Assembly (NCBI GenBank): GCA_020348625.1
Contig: CP070752.1
Location: 2,120,614 to 2,144,277 of the forward strand
Direction of reading: 5' to 3'
Source: Deltaproteobacteria bacterium
GTDB taxonomy: Bacteria; Desulfobacterota; DSM-4660; Desulfatiglandales; B25-G16
DNA: 23,664 nucleotides
Shown here: piece by piece, positions 16,962 to 23,664 of the stretch
Numbering within the stretch: position 1 is the first letter of the stretch
Layout of the letters: every line of letters begins with the position of its first letter
The notes under the pieces: generated by a model
What the model saw: only the letters and a program-made list of their open reading frames with translations
Told to the model about the DNA's origin: nothing
The model's database searches: none
Translations under genes and position numbers: made by a program

Positions 16962-18008
16962 CTAGCGGCCCATGGATTCATTAAAGTCCTTGAGCATTTG
17001 AACAGCCTTAGCGCATTGTGGATCTTTCTGGGCCACTTCATCCCACATCTTCCTGGCTGCCACCTGCATTTTCGCATACTCTTCCGGAGGAAGCGTGATA
17101 AGCTCTACGCCCTTTTCTTTTTGGGCCTTGGCGAGGGTTGTGTCCTCCAGATAAATATACTGATTGGTACGCAGAAAGAACTCCTCATCGAGGGTTGCCA
17201 AAAGGGTTTTTTGAATATCCTCGGGGATTTTGCTGAGGGCCTGCTTATTGACCAGCCAGATGTCCGTGGCTGCAATGTTGAGCGCTGGCCTCAAATGGTA
17301 CTTGTTGAGTTCGTAAAATTTCATGCTGTAACTGCCTTGAACCGCACCCCAATGGACTCCCTCCACAACACCTGAGGCTAAGGCTGGATAAATCTCAGGT
17401 CCGGGAAGGTATGAAGCAGCAGCCCCGATGGAGGTCAGAAATACCTGCAGGATACCAGAGGAACGCAGCTTTAACCCCTTGAAATCCTCGAAGGTCCTCA
17501 CCGGTTTCTTGAGAGAGAGTTCCGTCGGATATACCTTATCAGTAGAGTAATACAAACCATGCTTCGCACACTCGTCCCTCATCATCTGCTCGAAACCCAG
17601 CCACTTATGAAAATACACGGCCTCCCATACGTTTCCGAAATTGCAGGGGAGACCTGAAGCAACATTCATCAAGGGTATCACATCTCGAGGGTAGGCCGAG
17701 GAAGTAATAGCTATCGGGATCATGCCCCGCTTTACAGCATTGAAGATTTCCTTTGCGGGCACCAGGGCACCGGCGGCATAAGGCTCTATGATAAGCCGGC
17801 CATTGGTCCGTTTCTTGAGTCTATCAATGACGACCAGCAGACTGTCCTTGTAGGACGAACTTGCAGCCGGCCAGTGAACCTGGCATCTCCATTTGATTAC
17901 CTCTTCTGCTGCCGCTGCCGGTTGATTACAAACCAGCACAATGCCCGCCAAAAACATAACCGAGATACACACTGAAATAAGGCCAAAGATTCTTTTAGAT
18001 CTTCTCAT
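16962..18008 (-). CDS. dctP: TRAP transporter substrate-binding protein DctP
   Basis: A 348-residue periplasmic binding protein of the DctP family. Residues 1-34 form a Sec signal peptide: a basic start MRRSKR, a hydrophobic core, and probable cleavage after AAAA. The Cys near residue 27 does not sit in a good lipobox. Within the mature protein, FKGLKLRSSG contains the conserved arginine that binds the substrate carboxylate, and ASGVVEGVHW matches the family's ligand-binding loop. The ATG at 18008 has GGAGGGG upstream. It is the first TRAP gene, ahead of dctQ and dctM. The ligand is expected to be a carboxylic acid, plausibly the 2-hydroxyacid processed by the downstream genes, but nothing in the sequence names it. 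Confidence 0.93.
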   Translation of the reverse strand: MRRSKRIFGLISVCISVMFLAGIVLVCNQPAAAAEEVIKWRCQVHWPAASSSYKDSLLVVIDRLKKRTNGRLIIEPYAAGALVPAKEIFNAVKRGMIPIAITSSAYPRDVIPLMNVASGLPCNFGNVWEAVYFHKWLGFEQMMRDECAKHGLYYSTDKVYPTELSLKKPVRTFEDFKGLKLRSSGILQVFLTSIGAAASYLPGPEIYPALASGVVEGVHWGAVQGSYSMKFYELNKYHLRPALNIAATDIWLVNKQALSKIPEDIQKTLLATLDEEFFLRTNQYIYLEDTTLAKAQKEKGVELITLPPEEYAKMQVAARKMWDEVAQKDPQCAKAVQMLKDFNESMGR

Positions 18009-18283
18009 GACTTTTCCCCTCCATATTATTGATGAGATTCATAAAAAACTTGACCCACCTTCTATTGTGCTATGACAAACACCATCACCTCCCTTCTTTG
18101 CACGTTACTCTGCAACTAAAATAACTGAAAACCTCAACGCCTTTAAGCCCCCCTTCAGGTCATGCTGTTTTCCGGTTCCGATCCACATTGTAAACGTTTG
18201 CCCTTGCTTCATGAGAATCCGCTCACCCTCACATCTATAAGCAGCACGCTATTGTGGCCTAAGTTCTTTCAGTTCCTGGTGCC
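18009..18283. other. Gap between dehydratase and dctP genes
   Basis: 275 bases with no recognised gene, long enough to hold a promoter for the TRAP and 2-hydroxyacid genes. I could not pick out convincing -35/-10 boxes or a terminator. A 35-codon frame at 18105-18212 on the minus strand has no recognisable features and no clear ribosome site. Confidence 0.4.
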
Positions 18284-19750
18284 TTAATCCTTGTTCATAC
18301 CCGCTATTCTGCGTACCATTTCTTTTCTGGCTTCGATGTCGTACTGTGAGGTGATTGCTATCTTCTCCATCCTTGGTGAACCGCCACCGTGCAGTGCCCC
18401 AAAACAGGAAATGCCTCCCTTCGCGGAACAAGCAATGTCGCCGATATGTCGCCACAGTTGTGCCTGGTTTTCAGGCGAGATGGTTTGGTTTCTTGTTGTG
18501 TATTTCTTGGCGAGTTCCTTGACCTCTGGATTTACAAACTCACCTTCATAGGGGAAGGTGGCCGGCATCCCTCCGGAAATATCTGCGAGTATTTCCATTT
18601 CGTGGTAGACGGACTCACCGGTCAAGCAACGGCCGACATTACAGAAGATGGAGTTCGGTATATAGTTGCCCGGTCCATAGGGTCTAAACCCAACACCCGG
18701 AATGAAGAGCTCCGGCTTACCCAGCTCCGATGCGGTGAACCCCGCTGCATACCCCAGCTCGCTAACCATGATTATCTCCGCGTACTTATCCGTGACATGC
18801 TTTGCCCTTGCGATACCGTTTGCATCCGCTGCAAGGGCGCAGGTGCCAAGCAAGAGATCTCCTAAAGCCGGCTTGCAGCCTGAATAACTGTGGCGGTGAA
18901 AAAGGGCAAACAGCAACGCTAAGATTCCCCCATGTTTATATTCCCCGCAGAGAAAAACCCTCTCCCAGGGAACAAAGACATCATCGAAGATAACATAGGA
19001 ATCACAACTGCCTGCGTTGAATCCCTTGGGAAAGTGTTCTCGGTCACGATAAGTATGGATCGTTAACAAATGTTTTACGCCGTCCCAGTCACCGGGTACG
19101 GCAAAGGCAACAGCGTAGTCAGCATCAGTCTCCTTAAGCGCCCGAGTAGGTACCACCAGTATTTCATCTGCGACAGCTGCCTCTGAGATATGCAGTTTAC
19201 ACCCTCGCACCACAATCCCATCGCTTTTTCGCTCCACCACGTGGACATACGAGTCGGGATCTGTTTGCTCACTCGGGCGCTTCATTCTGTCGCCTTTCAC
19301 ATCCGTTTGCGCGCAACATCCAACCAGGTCTTCGCTTTGAAAACGCCTCAGCCACTTTTTGAAATTCTCGTGGTATTCCGTTGCCCCCTTATTCTCTCTG
19401 TCTGCCTCATAGGATACGGTGTAGATCGCATTTGTTGCATCGGTTCCCATGCACCTCTGGACGCAGCCGCCGACGACTTGGCAGAGCACACGGGTCATGT
19501 CCTGCTTCTTGTGGAGATCACCGGTGTTCTGGTGAACGTGACAGAACCTGTTTATTCTCTCTCCGGTAAGGTGTGAGGTTGCTGTCATCAGGTCTTCATA
19601 TTCGGGTTTAGAGGCAAACTCAAAGGTGGTTCCCATGACATTAAAAACGGGTAGGAGACGCTCATCATCACGGCCGATCTTCTCTCCTGCCATATACAGG
19701 TTCCTTTTCATCTTTCTTATGCCCTCAAGCCACCGTTCTTTGGTTCGCAT
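18284..19750 (-). CDS. abfD: 4-hydroxybutyryl-CoA dehydratase family (HpaB-like fold)
   Basis: A 488-residue homologue of 4-hydroxybutyryl-CoA dehydratase/vinylacetyl-CoA isomerase (AbfD, about 490 residues), a flavin and [4Fe-4S] enzyme that dehydrates 4-hydroxybutyryl-CoA to crotonyl-CoA by a ketyl-radical mechanism. All four cluster ligands of the Clostridium enzyme (Cys99, Cys103, His292, Cys299) have counterparts: Cys96 and Cys100 in GGCVQRCMGTDA, and His285 and Cys292 in HRHSYSGCK. Tyr289 matches the active-site Tyr296. These residues separate it from the plain 4-hydroxyphenylacetate 3-monooxygenases of the same fold. The ATG at 19750 has GGGAGAG upstream; an in-frame start 18 codons earlier adds only a basic tail. 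The acyl-CoA ligase gene upstream would supply the CoA ester. A related non-4-hydroxybutyryl substrate cannot be excluded. Confidence 0.83.
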   Translation of the reverse strand: MRTKERWLEGIRKMKRNLYMAGEKIGRDDERLLPVFNVMGTTFEFASKPEYEDLMTATSHLTGERINRFCHVHQNTGDLHKKQDMTRVLCQVVGGCVQRCMGTDATNAIYTVSYEADRENKGATEYHENFKKWLRRFQSEDLVGCCAQTDVKGDRMKRPSEQTDPDSYVHVVERKSDGIVVRGCKLHISEAAVADEILVVPTRALKETDADYAVAFAVPGDWDGVKHLLTIHTYRDREHFPKGFNAGSCDSYVIFDDVFVPWERVFLCGEYKHGGILALLFALFHRHSYSGCKPALGDLLLGTCALAADANGIARAKHVTDKYAEIIMVSELGYAAGFTASELGKPELFIPGVGFRPYGPGNYIPNSIFCNVGRCLTGESVYHEMEILADISGGMPATFPYEGEFVNPEVKELAKKYTTRNQTISPENQAQLWRHIGDIACSAKGGISCFGALHGGGSPRMEKIAITSQYDIEARKEMVRRIAGMNKD

Positions 19751-19911
19751 TGATCTCTCCCTTTTAGAATTTGAATACGATCTTCTTCCCCTCCGCCCAA
19801 CCAAGGGAAACGGTCAGAAGAGTACGGCTATATAAACAACGAATTTCTGGTCATGTTAACCCAGAGTTTTGCTTGCTTCCTGAGCTGGTGCTGGTTCCAC
19901 ATCCAATGCCT

Positions 19912-21420
19912 TTAGTATTGTGCCTTAACCTCTTTCTTCAAAATCTTTCCTGAGCCTGTCTTGGGAAGTGGGTTTTTGGCTATTTTGACAATTCGAGGAT
20001 ACTTGTAGGGTGCGACCCGCTCCTTAACGTATGCCTGGATCGCTTTCGTATCCGTTCGCGCTCCCTCCTTTAGGTAAACAACGGCCGCCACCTCCTCTCC
20101 AAGATCCTCATGAGGCACCCCGAAAATAGCAGCCTCCAATACATCCGGGATTTGGTAAAGCACTTCTTCAACCTCTCGAGGATACACATTGTATCCTCCT
20201 CGGATGATTAATTCTTTCTTCCGATCGACGATATAAATGTAATGATCCTCATCCATTCGAGCCACATCCCCAGTATAGAGCCAGCCGTCTTTGATCGTTT
20301 CTTTGGTTTCTTCAGGGCGATTAAAGTATCCCTTCATCACGGCAGGCCCCTTGATAAGCAGCTCTCCAACCTCACCTTGAGGTACATCATTCCCATTATC
20401 ATCAACAATCCTTGCACTGAATTCAGGGATGGGAAGGCCGATGGATCCGGGCTTGGTCTCCCTTCCATAAGGATTCTCGACGCACACAGGTGCCTCCGTA
20501 AGCCCGTAACCTTCATGGATCTCGGTTTTGAAAAGCATTTCGAATCGGTTTAGGAACTCTACAGGAAGGGAAGCTCCGCCTGATATACAAAACCTCAGAG
20601 ATGACCTTTTTGGGGGGGTTTCGGATGCAACCTGGACCAAACGACTTATCATGGTGGGCACACCGAAAAAGATTGTCTGTTCTTCCCTTTCTACTACCTC
20701 GATAACATTCTCCGGCTCAAATTGAGAAAAAAGCTCTATGGTGAGCCCCAGATACATCGAAACATTCAGTACGCTGGTTATTCCGTACACATGATAAAGG
20801 GGAAGAACACCTATAACGATCGTCTTTGGGTCTACCTCACCGCGCATTTCCGCGAGTATTTTCGCATCACGGGCCAGGTTTCTATGGGTCAGCATTACGC
20901 CCTTAGGCACCCCCGTAGTGCCAGATGTATACAGGAGGTTAGCAGTATCATCGTCATCTGCAGGGTATGTAGAAAACTCCTTTTTGTCAGAATACACGTC
21001 TTCTAAACTCTTGAAAACCTGGTCTTCTCTTGCTCCCAATGCAATTTTAATTGGGGGCCCATTTCCTTTCTTTAAAACCTTTTGAATTTCCCCCAGATAA
21101 GGCTCCGCTCCAATAAAGGCCTTTGGTTTTGAATCGGCAAGGATATGTTCTAACTCATGCGTCCTATAAAGAAAACTCACAGGCACTACAATAGCTCCTA
21201 TCTTTGCCAAGGCGTAGTAAGTTGTTGCCTGTTGTATGCTGTTCGGCATCATAACAACGGCGCGATCTCCTGGGGCTAATCCCAGCTCACCAAGGCCATG
21301 AGCCGCACCATTACAGGCGATATCGAATTCTTGAAATGTTATCTGCTGCCCTTCAAACCGAAAGGCTGCTTTGTCCGGATGCCTTCGGGCCGAATCTTCT
21401 AAATATTGAGCAAGATTCAT
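19912..21420 (-). CDS. AMP-dependent acyl-CoA synthetase/ligase
   Basis: A 502-residue member of the ANL superfamily that activates a carboxylic acid to its CoA thioester via an acyl-adenylate. The ATP-binding loop LLYTSGTTGVPKGVML lies at residues 163-178. It is followed by GYGLTEAPV, YTGDVARMDEDHYIYIVDRKKE and the hinge region RGGYNVYPREVEE. The catalytic lysine is Lys492 in PKTGSGKILKKE. AGGAGG is six bases upstream of the ATG at 21420. It is the first gene of the ten-gene minus-strand unit, 161 bases ahead of the dehydratase. Sequence pattern suggests a medium- or long-chain or aryl acid ligase; with this neighbour 4-hydroxybutyrate is a reasonable candidate. A decayed TetR gene lies directly upstream. 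Confidence 0.92.
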   Translation of the reverse strand: MNLAQYLEDSARRHPDKAAFRFEGQQITFQEFDIACNGAAHGLGELGLAPGDRAVVMMPNSIQQATTYYALAKIGAIVVPVSFLYRTHELEHILADSKPKAFIGAEPYLGEIQKVLKKGNGPPIKIALGAREDQVFKSLEDVYSDKKEFSTYPADDDDTANLLYTSGTTGVPKGVMLTHRNLARDAKILAEMRGEVDPKTIVIGVLPLYHVYGITSVLNVSMYLGLTIELFSQFEPENVIEVVEREEQTIFFGVPTMISRLVQVASETPPKRSSLRFCISGGASLPVEFLNRFEMLFKTEIHEGYGLTEAPVCVENPYGRETKPGSIGLPIPEFSARIVDDNGNDVPQGEVGELLIKGPAVMKGYFNRPEETKETIKDGWLYTGDVARMDEDHYIYIVDRKKELIIRGGYNVYPREVEEVLYQIPDVLEAAIFGVPHEDLGEEVAAVVYLKEGARTDTKAIQAYVKERVAPYKYPRIVKIAKNPLPKTGSGKILKKEVKAQY

Positions 21421-21720
21421 GGAAAGCCTCCTTTATTGAAGTTGATGTCACGGGCCTTTCCTGTGTTCGGGCCCCATAGCAGTACGTACTTTCATATGAG
21501 TTTTCTTTTCCAGAACTAAAACGATATTTACTATATCATCAGCGAGAGACAGAAGACCCTCTTGCCTCTACAGCAGGCCTTTTCTGATTAACGATGTGCT
21601 TCATGGTACCCCATATCCTTTTTCATTCCAGATAAGGGTTATTATCCGGGCAGCATTCCCCACGCTCTATTCCTCTCTTCAATACCCTCATCGTATTTCT
21701 TGCGGTCTGGATTTGCGGTA

Positions 21721-21973
21721 GCATTTCTCGATTTCTGTTCTGACACTGGGGGATTTTCTCGACAGGAACAGAAGATGCACTTCTCATTTAGTGGAAAAAT
21801 ATTCCTGAACTGTGGCATCTGAAACATTTGCCTTTTCTGCTCTATCAGCTATTGTGGCCTCATGAAGGCCCTTCTATGCAAGAATGCTTTCAGCTGCCTT
21901 TAAAATGGCTCAGTGTTTCGTGGGTGTTTAGGCGTTATTAGCCTTTTCTCAGGCTTTGTGCTTTTGATGTCAT
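21721..21973 (-). pseudogene. Decayed TetR-family transcriptional regulator
   Basis: On the minus strand from an ATG at 21973 the reading is MTSKAQSLRK, then a frameshift into a frame that continues ILKAAESILA, stop, KGLHEATIAD and EKANVSDATVQEYFSTK, followed by a stop. Those pieces in order are the TetR N-terminal helix-turn-helix domain. Four in-frame stops (21928-21930, 21910-21912, 21874-21876, 21784-21786) and at least one frameshift show decay. Substitutions also hit conserved positions, such as Arg where Ile is expected in ADIAEKA. The C-terminal half is not recognisable, although the space down to the ligase start at 21420 (about 184 codons) fits a whole TetR gene. It probably once controlled the adjacent acyl-CoA ligase unit. 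Confidence 0.82.
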
Positions 21974-22427
21974 AGAAACAGCGTGTAACAAAACGCTAAA
22001 TATCTATTGGGGTGAGGAGACAGAGAATTCCGATATCGATCGAGATAAATTGTTGTATGAAGGCATTCTCCACGCTTTCATATCACTTCTAATACGACCC
22101 CATTCATGTCCTAAGAGTTTACTTATATGCGGAGAGTGGCTCTTGCGTCAAGAGAAATACTGGGGTGCAAGGGCATTTTTTCCAGGATTCGTCCATTAAA
22201 CCGAAAAATGGAAACCGTGGGACATTGTTCGTTGAATTTGCTTTTTGAAATCATGACCCTTCCGGGCCGTCTATGCGCTGAACCCAACAAAAAAATCACT
22301 GGCTACTCGACTATCGGGGTGAGAACTTGATAAAATGGTAAAAGACATACCTCTACACGATGTAAGGAGTCTCTGACCGAAAGCTTGATTTCGATACATG
22401 GAAGGCTACGCAGAAAGGAGGGCTACT
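21974..22427. other. Gene-free stretch before the molybdenum hydroxylase genes
   Basis: 454 bases with no recognised gene. A 67-codon plus-strand frame at 22127-22330 has no family features and no convincing ribosome site. The stretch contains a candidate minus-strand promoter at 22122-22151. It also has two near-identical 13-mers, CTATTGGGGTGAG at 22004-22016 and CTATCGGGGTGAG at 22311-22323. Promoters for the plus-strand hydroxylase genes should also lie here. Confidence 0.5.
22122..22151 (-). promoter_or_regulatory. Candidate promoter reading toward the TetR remnant
   Basis: On the minus strand TTGACG (22151-22146) and TATAAG (22127-22122) are separated by 18 bases, each five of six matches to the sigma-70 consensus. 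It points toward the decayed TetR gene (start 21973) and the acyl-CoA ligase unit beyond. It may be a surviving promoter of the dead regulator. By-eye call. Confidence 0.4.
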
Positions 22428-22901
22428 ATGGAGGAGTCCATTCATTTCAAGCTCAATGATAAGCCTTTTAACATCACCGTGGATGGCGAGCGAATGCTCC
22501 TGTGGGTTCTTCGCACCGATCTGGGCGTCACCGGGCCCAAATATGGGTGCGGACAGGGCCTGTGCGGTGCCTGCACGGTGCTCGTGAAGAATGAGGCTGT
22601 TCTCTCCTGCCAAACACCCGTAAGAGAAGTTAATGGAAAAGAAGTCATTACCATTGAAGGGCTGGCTCGCGATGGCCAACTTCATCCGCTCCAGAGGGCA
22701 TTTATTAAGCATGATGCACTTCAGTGTGGTTTCTGTACATCAGGGATGATTCTTAAGGCCTATAGTTTGTTATCAGAAACCCCCAAGCCTACTCAAGAAG
22801 AGATCATTCAAGGAATGGACGAAAACCTGTGCCGCTGTGGATCACATACAAGAATCATCCAGGCAATACAAACAGCTGCGAAAGAGATGGGAGGAGGGTA
22901 A
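22428..22901 (+). CDS. [2Fe-2S] subunit of a molybdenum hydroxylase (xanthine dehydrogenase family)
   Basis: A 157-residue iron-sulfur subunit resembling CoxS and the alpha subunit of isoquinoline 1-oxidoreductase. The N-terminal plant-ferredoxin-type domain has Cys41, 46, 49 and 61 (YGCGQGLCGACTV). The C-terminal helical domain has Cys100, 103, 135 and 137 (CGFC and CRCG), giving the two [2Fe-2S] clusters of the family. The ATG at 22428 follows AGGAGG with six bases of spacing; an in-frame ATG ten codons earlier lacks a site. LLWVLRTDLGVTG is typical of the two-subunit branch that has no FAD subunit. It transfers electrons from the molybdenum subunit encoded immediately downstream. Confidence 0.92.
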   Translation: MEESIHFKLNDKPFNITVDGERMLLWVLRTDLGVTGPKYGCGQGLCGACTVLVKNEAVLSCQTPVREVNGKEVITIEGLARDGQLHPLQRAFIKHDALQCGFCTSGMILKAYSLLSETPKPTQEEIIQGMDENLCRCGSHTRIIQAIQTAAKEMGGG

Positions 22902-22907
22902 TGAAAT

Positions 22908-23664
22908 ATGAAAAAGGACGAACGTACAGGACAATCGGATAACCACATCACATCCCCCTTGTCTATTACCCGTCGGGAATTTCTCAAGCGGATGGGAGTG
23001 TTGGGTAGTGGTATCATTGTCTACATCTGTGTTGGAGATCCCTCATCCATCGCGCAAGAAACAACTGACTTCAATGCCTTTCTGCGGATCGGGGTCGATG
23101 GCAAGGTCACATGCTTTACCGGCAAAATTGAGATGGGCCAGGGTATCATTACCTCCCTCGCCCAGATGATCGCTGATGAGCTCGATGTGGCCTTTGACGC
23201 AATAGACATGGTTATGGGGGATACGGATCTCTGCCCCTGGGACCGTGGGACGTGGGGATCCATGAGCACTCGCCAGTTTGGCCCTATTCTCAGAGAAGCC
23301 GCTGCAGAAGCAAGGGCTGTTTTGATCGAGTTAGCGGCTGAATATCTCAAGACACCTCCCAAACGGTTGAGAGCAAAAGATGGGGTCATATTTGACCAAA
23401 CCCGAACCGCGAATCGGGTTGCCTATGCCGAACTGGCCAAAGGAAAGAGAATTGAGAGGCATTTGAATAGAAAACCTACCCTAAAGACTGTCTCAGAATT
23501 TGCTGTGATGGGTGAGCCATTTTTGAGACGAGATGCCCTGGAGAAGGTAACCGGCGGAGCCAAATATGCTGGAGACATTCGCTTGCCTGGCATGTTGTAC
23601 GCGAAGATTTTGAGACCACCTGCCCACGGAGCCAGATTGAAGAGCGTAGATACATCTGGTGCTA
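22908..23664 (+). CDS. Molybdopterin-binding large subunit with Tat signal (partial, runs off the window)
   Basis: The first 252 codons of a xanthine dehydrogenase-family large subunit; the gene continues past the window end. The N-terminus has a twin-arginine signal, with SITRREFLKRMG at residues 19-30 followed by a hydrophobic stretch, so export of the folded enzyme is predicted. The mature part begins FNAFLRIGVDGKVT and contains GKIEMGQGI and DELDVAF, as in the beta subunit of isoquinoline 1-oxidoreductase. VTGGAKYAGDIRLPGMLYAKILR then opens the next domain. The ATG at 22908 is seven bases after the small-subunit stop, with GGAGGAGGG upstream. A nearer ATG at 22901 opens only 13 codons. 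The small subunit has no signal, so it would be co-exported. Substrate unknown: an aldehyde or N-heterocycle is typical. Confidence 0.88.
   Translation, partial: MKKDERTGQSDNHITSPLSITRREFLKRMGVLGSGIIVYICVGDPSSIAQETTDFNAFLRIGVDGKVTCFTGKIEMGQGIITSLAQMIADELDVAFDAIDMVMGDTDLCPWDRGTWGSMSTRQFGPILREAAAEARAVLIELAAEYLKTPPKRLRAKDGVIFDQTRTANRVAYAELAKGKRIERHLNRKPTLKTVSEFAVMGEPFLRRDALEKVTGGAKYAGDIRLPGMLYAKILRPPAHGARLKSVDTSGA

Noticed and set aside
18105..18212. 35-codon minus-strand frame between the dehydratase and dctP
   Set aside because: Too short, featureless and without a clear ribosome site; more likely untranslated leader.
18248..18261. Shared 13-mer GCTATTGTGGCCT also present near 21849 in the TetR remnant
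   Set aside because: Flanking bases do not match and no TetR-like translation appears around 18250, so it is probably chance.
21642..21827. 61-codon minus-strand frame with a CIFCSC motif
   Set aside because: It overlaps the TetR remnant in another frame; the HTH similarity in that frame is far better support, so the cysteines look accidental.
22127..22330. 67-codon plus-strand frame in the gap before the hydroxylase
   Set aside because: No recognisable domain, no good ribosome site, and it overlaps a likely promoter on the other strand.
22901..22939. ATG overlapping the [2Fe-2S] subunit stop as start of the large subunit
   Set aside because: It opens only 13 codons before a stop; the ATG at 22908 opens the Tat-signal frame.

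Overview
The window looks like chromosome from a strictly anaerobic, probably Gram-negative bacterium. My best guess is Desulfobacterota (the former Deltaproteobacteria: syntrophs or sulfate reducers), but this is inferred from gene content and not from any marker gene. Pointers to anaerobiosis are an oxygen-sensitive type of radical/Fe-S dehydratase (4-hydroxybutyryl-CoA dehydratase family), a ferredoxin-dependent 2-oxoacid oxidoreductase (IorAB type), an FrhB-family Fe-S flavoprotein and a nickel-pincer LarA-type racemase. No rRNA, tRNA, CRISPR array or insertion sequence was seen.

Layout. (1) 250-897 (-) encodes a DUF502 membrane protein and 1213-3342 (+) an alpha-glucan phosphorylase; they diverge from a 315-base gap with a candidate promoter and a 14-base palindrome. 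(2) 3457-8588 (+) is a beta-oxidation-like block: an aldehyde dehydrogenase gene reduced to its two ends, then thiolase, DUF35 Zn-ribbon/OB-fold partner, acyl-CoA dehydrogenase and two short-chain dehydrogenases. The gene kinds match much of the benzylsuccinate (bbs) operon, without its CoA-transferase and hydratase. (3) 8855-21420 (-) holds ten collinear genes. In transcription order they are AMP-dependent acyl-CoA ligase, 4-hydroxybutyryl-CoA dehydratase homologue, TRAP transporter (dctP, dctQ, dctM), D-2-hydroxyacid dehydrogenase, FrhB-like protein, iorA, iorB and a larA homologue. (4) 21421-22427 is a gene-free kilobase containing a clearly decayed TetR-family regulator. (5) From 22428 (+) a two-subunit molybdenum hydroxylase begins: a [2Fe-2S] subunit and a Tat-signal-bearing large subunit cut by the window edge.

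How the genes may work together (inference). The distal half of the minus-strand unit reads as one route: the TRAP system imports a 2-hydroxyacid; the LarA-like enzyme interconverts its enantiomers; the dehydrogenase oxidises it to a 2-oxoacid; IorAB oxidatively decarboxylates that to an acyl-CoA, reducing ferredoxin; and the FrhB-like protein handles electrons. The ligase and dehydratase at the head of the unit would activate and dehydrate an acid such as 4-hydroxybutyrate. The plus-strand thiolase/acyl-CoA dehydrogenase/SDR set could take the resulting acyl-CoAs further. The combination in one locus is the most interesting part of the window. Both recognisable pseudogenes (aldehyde dehydrogenase and TetR) lie beside these catabolic blocks.
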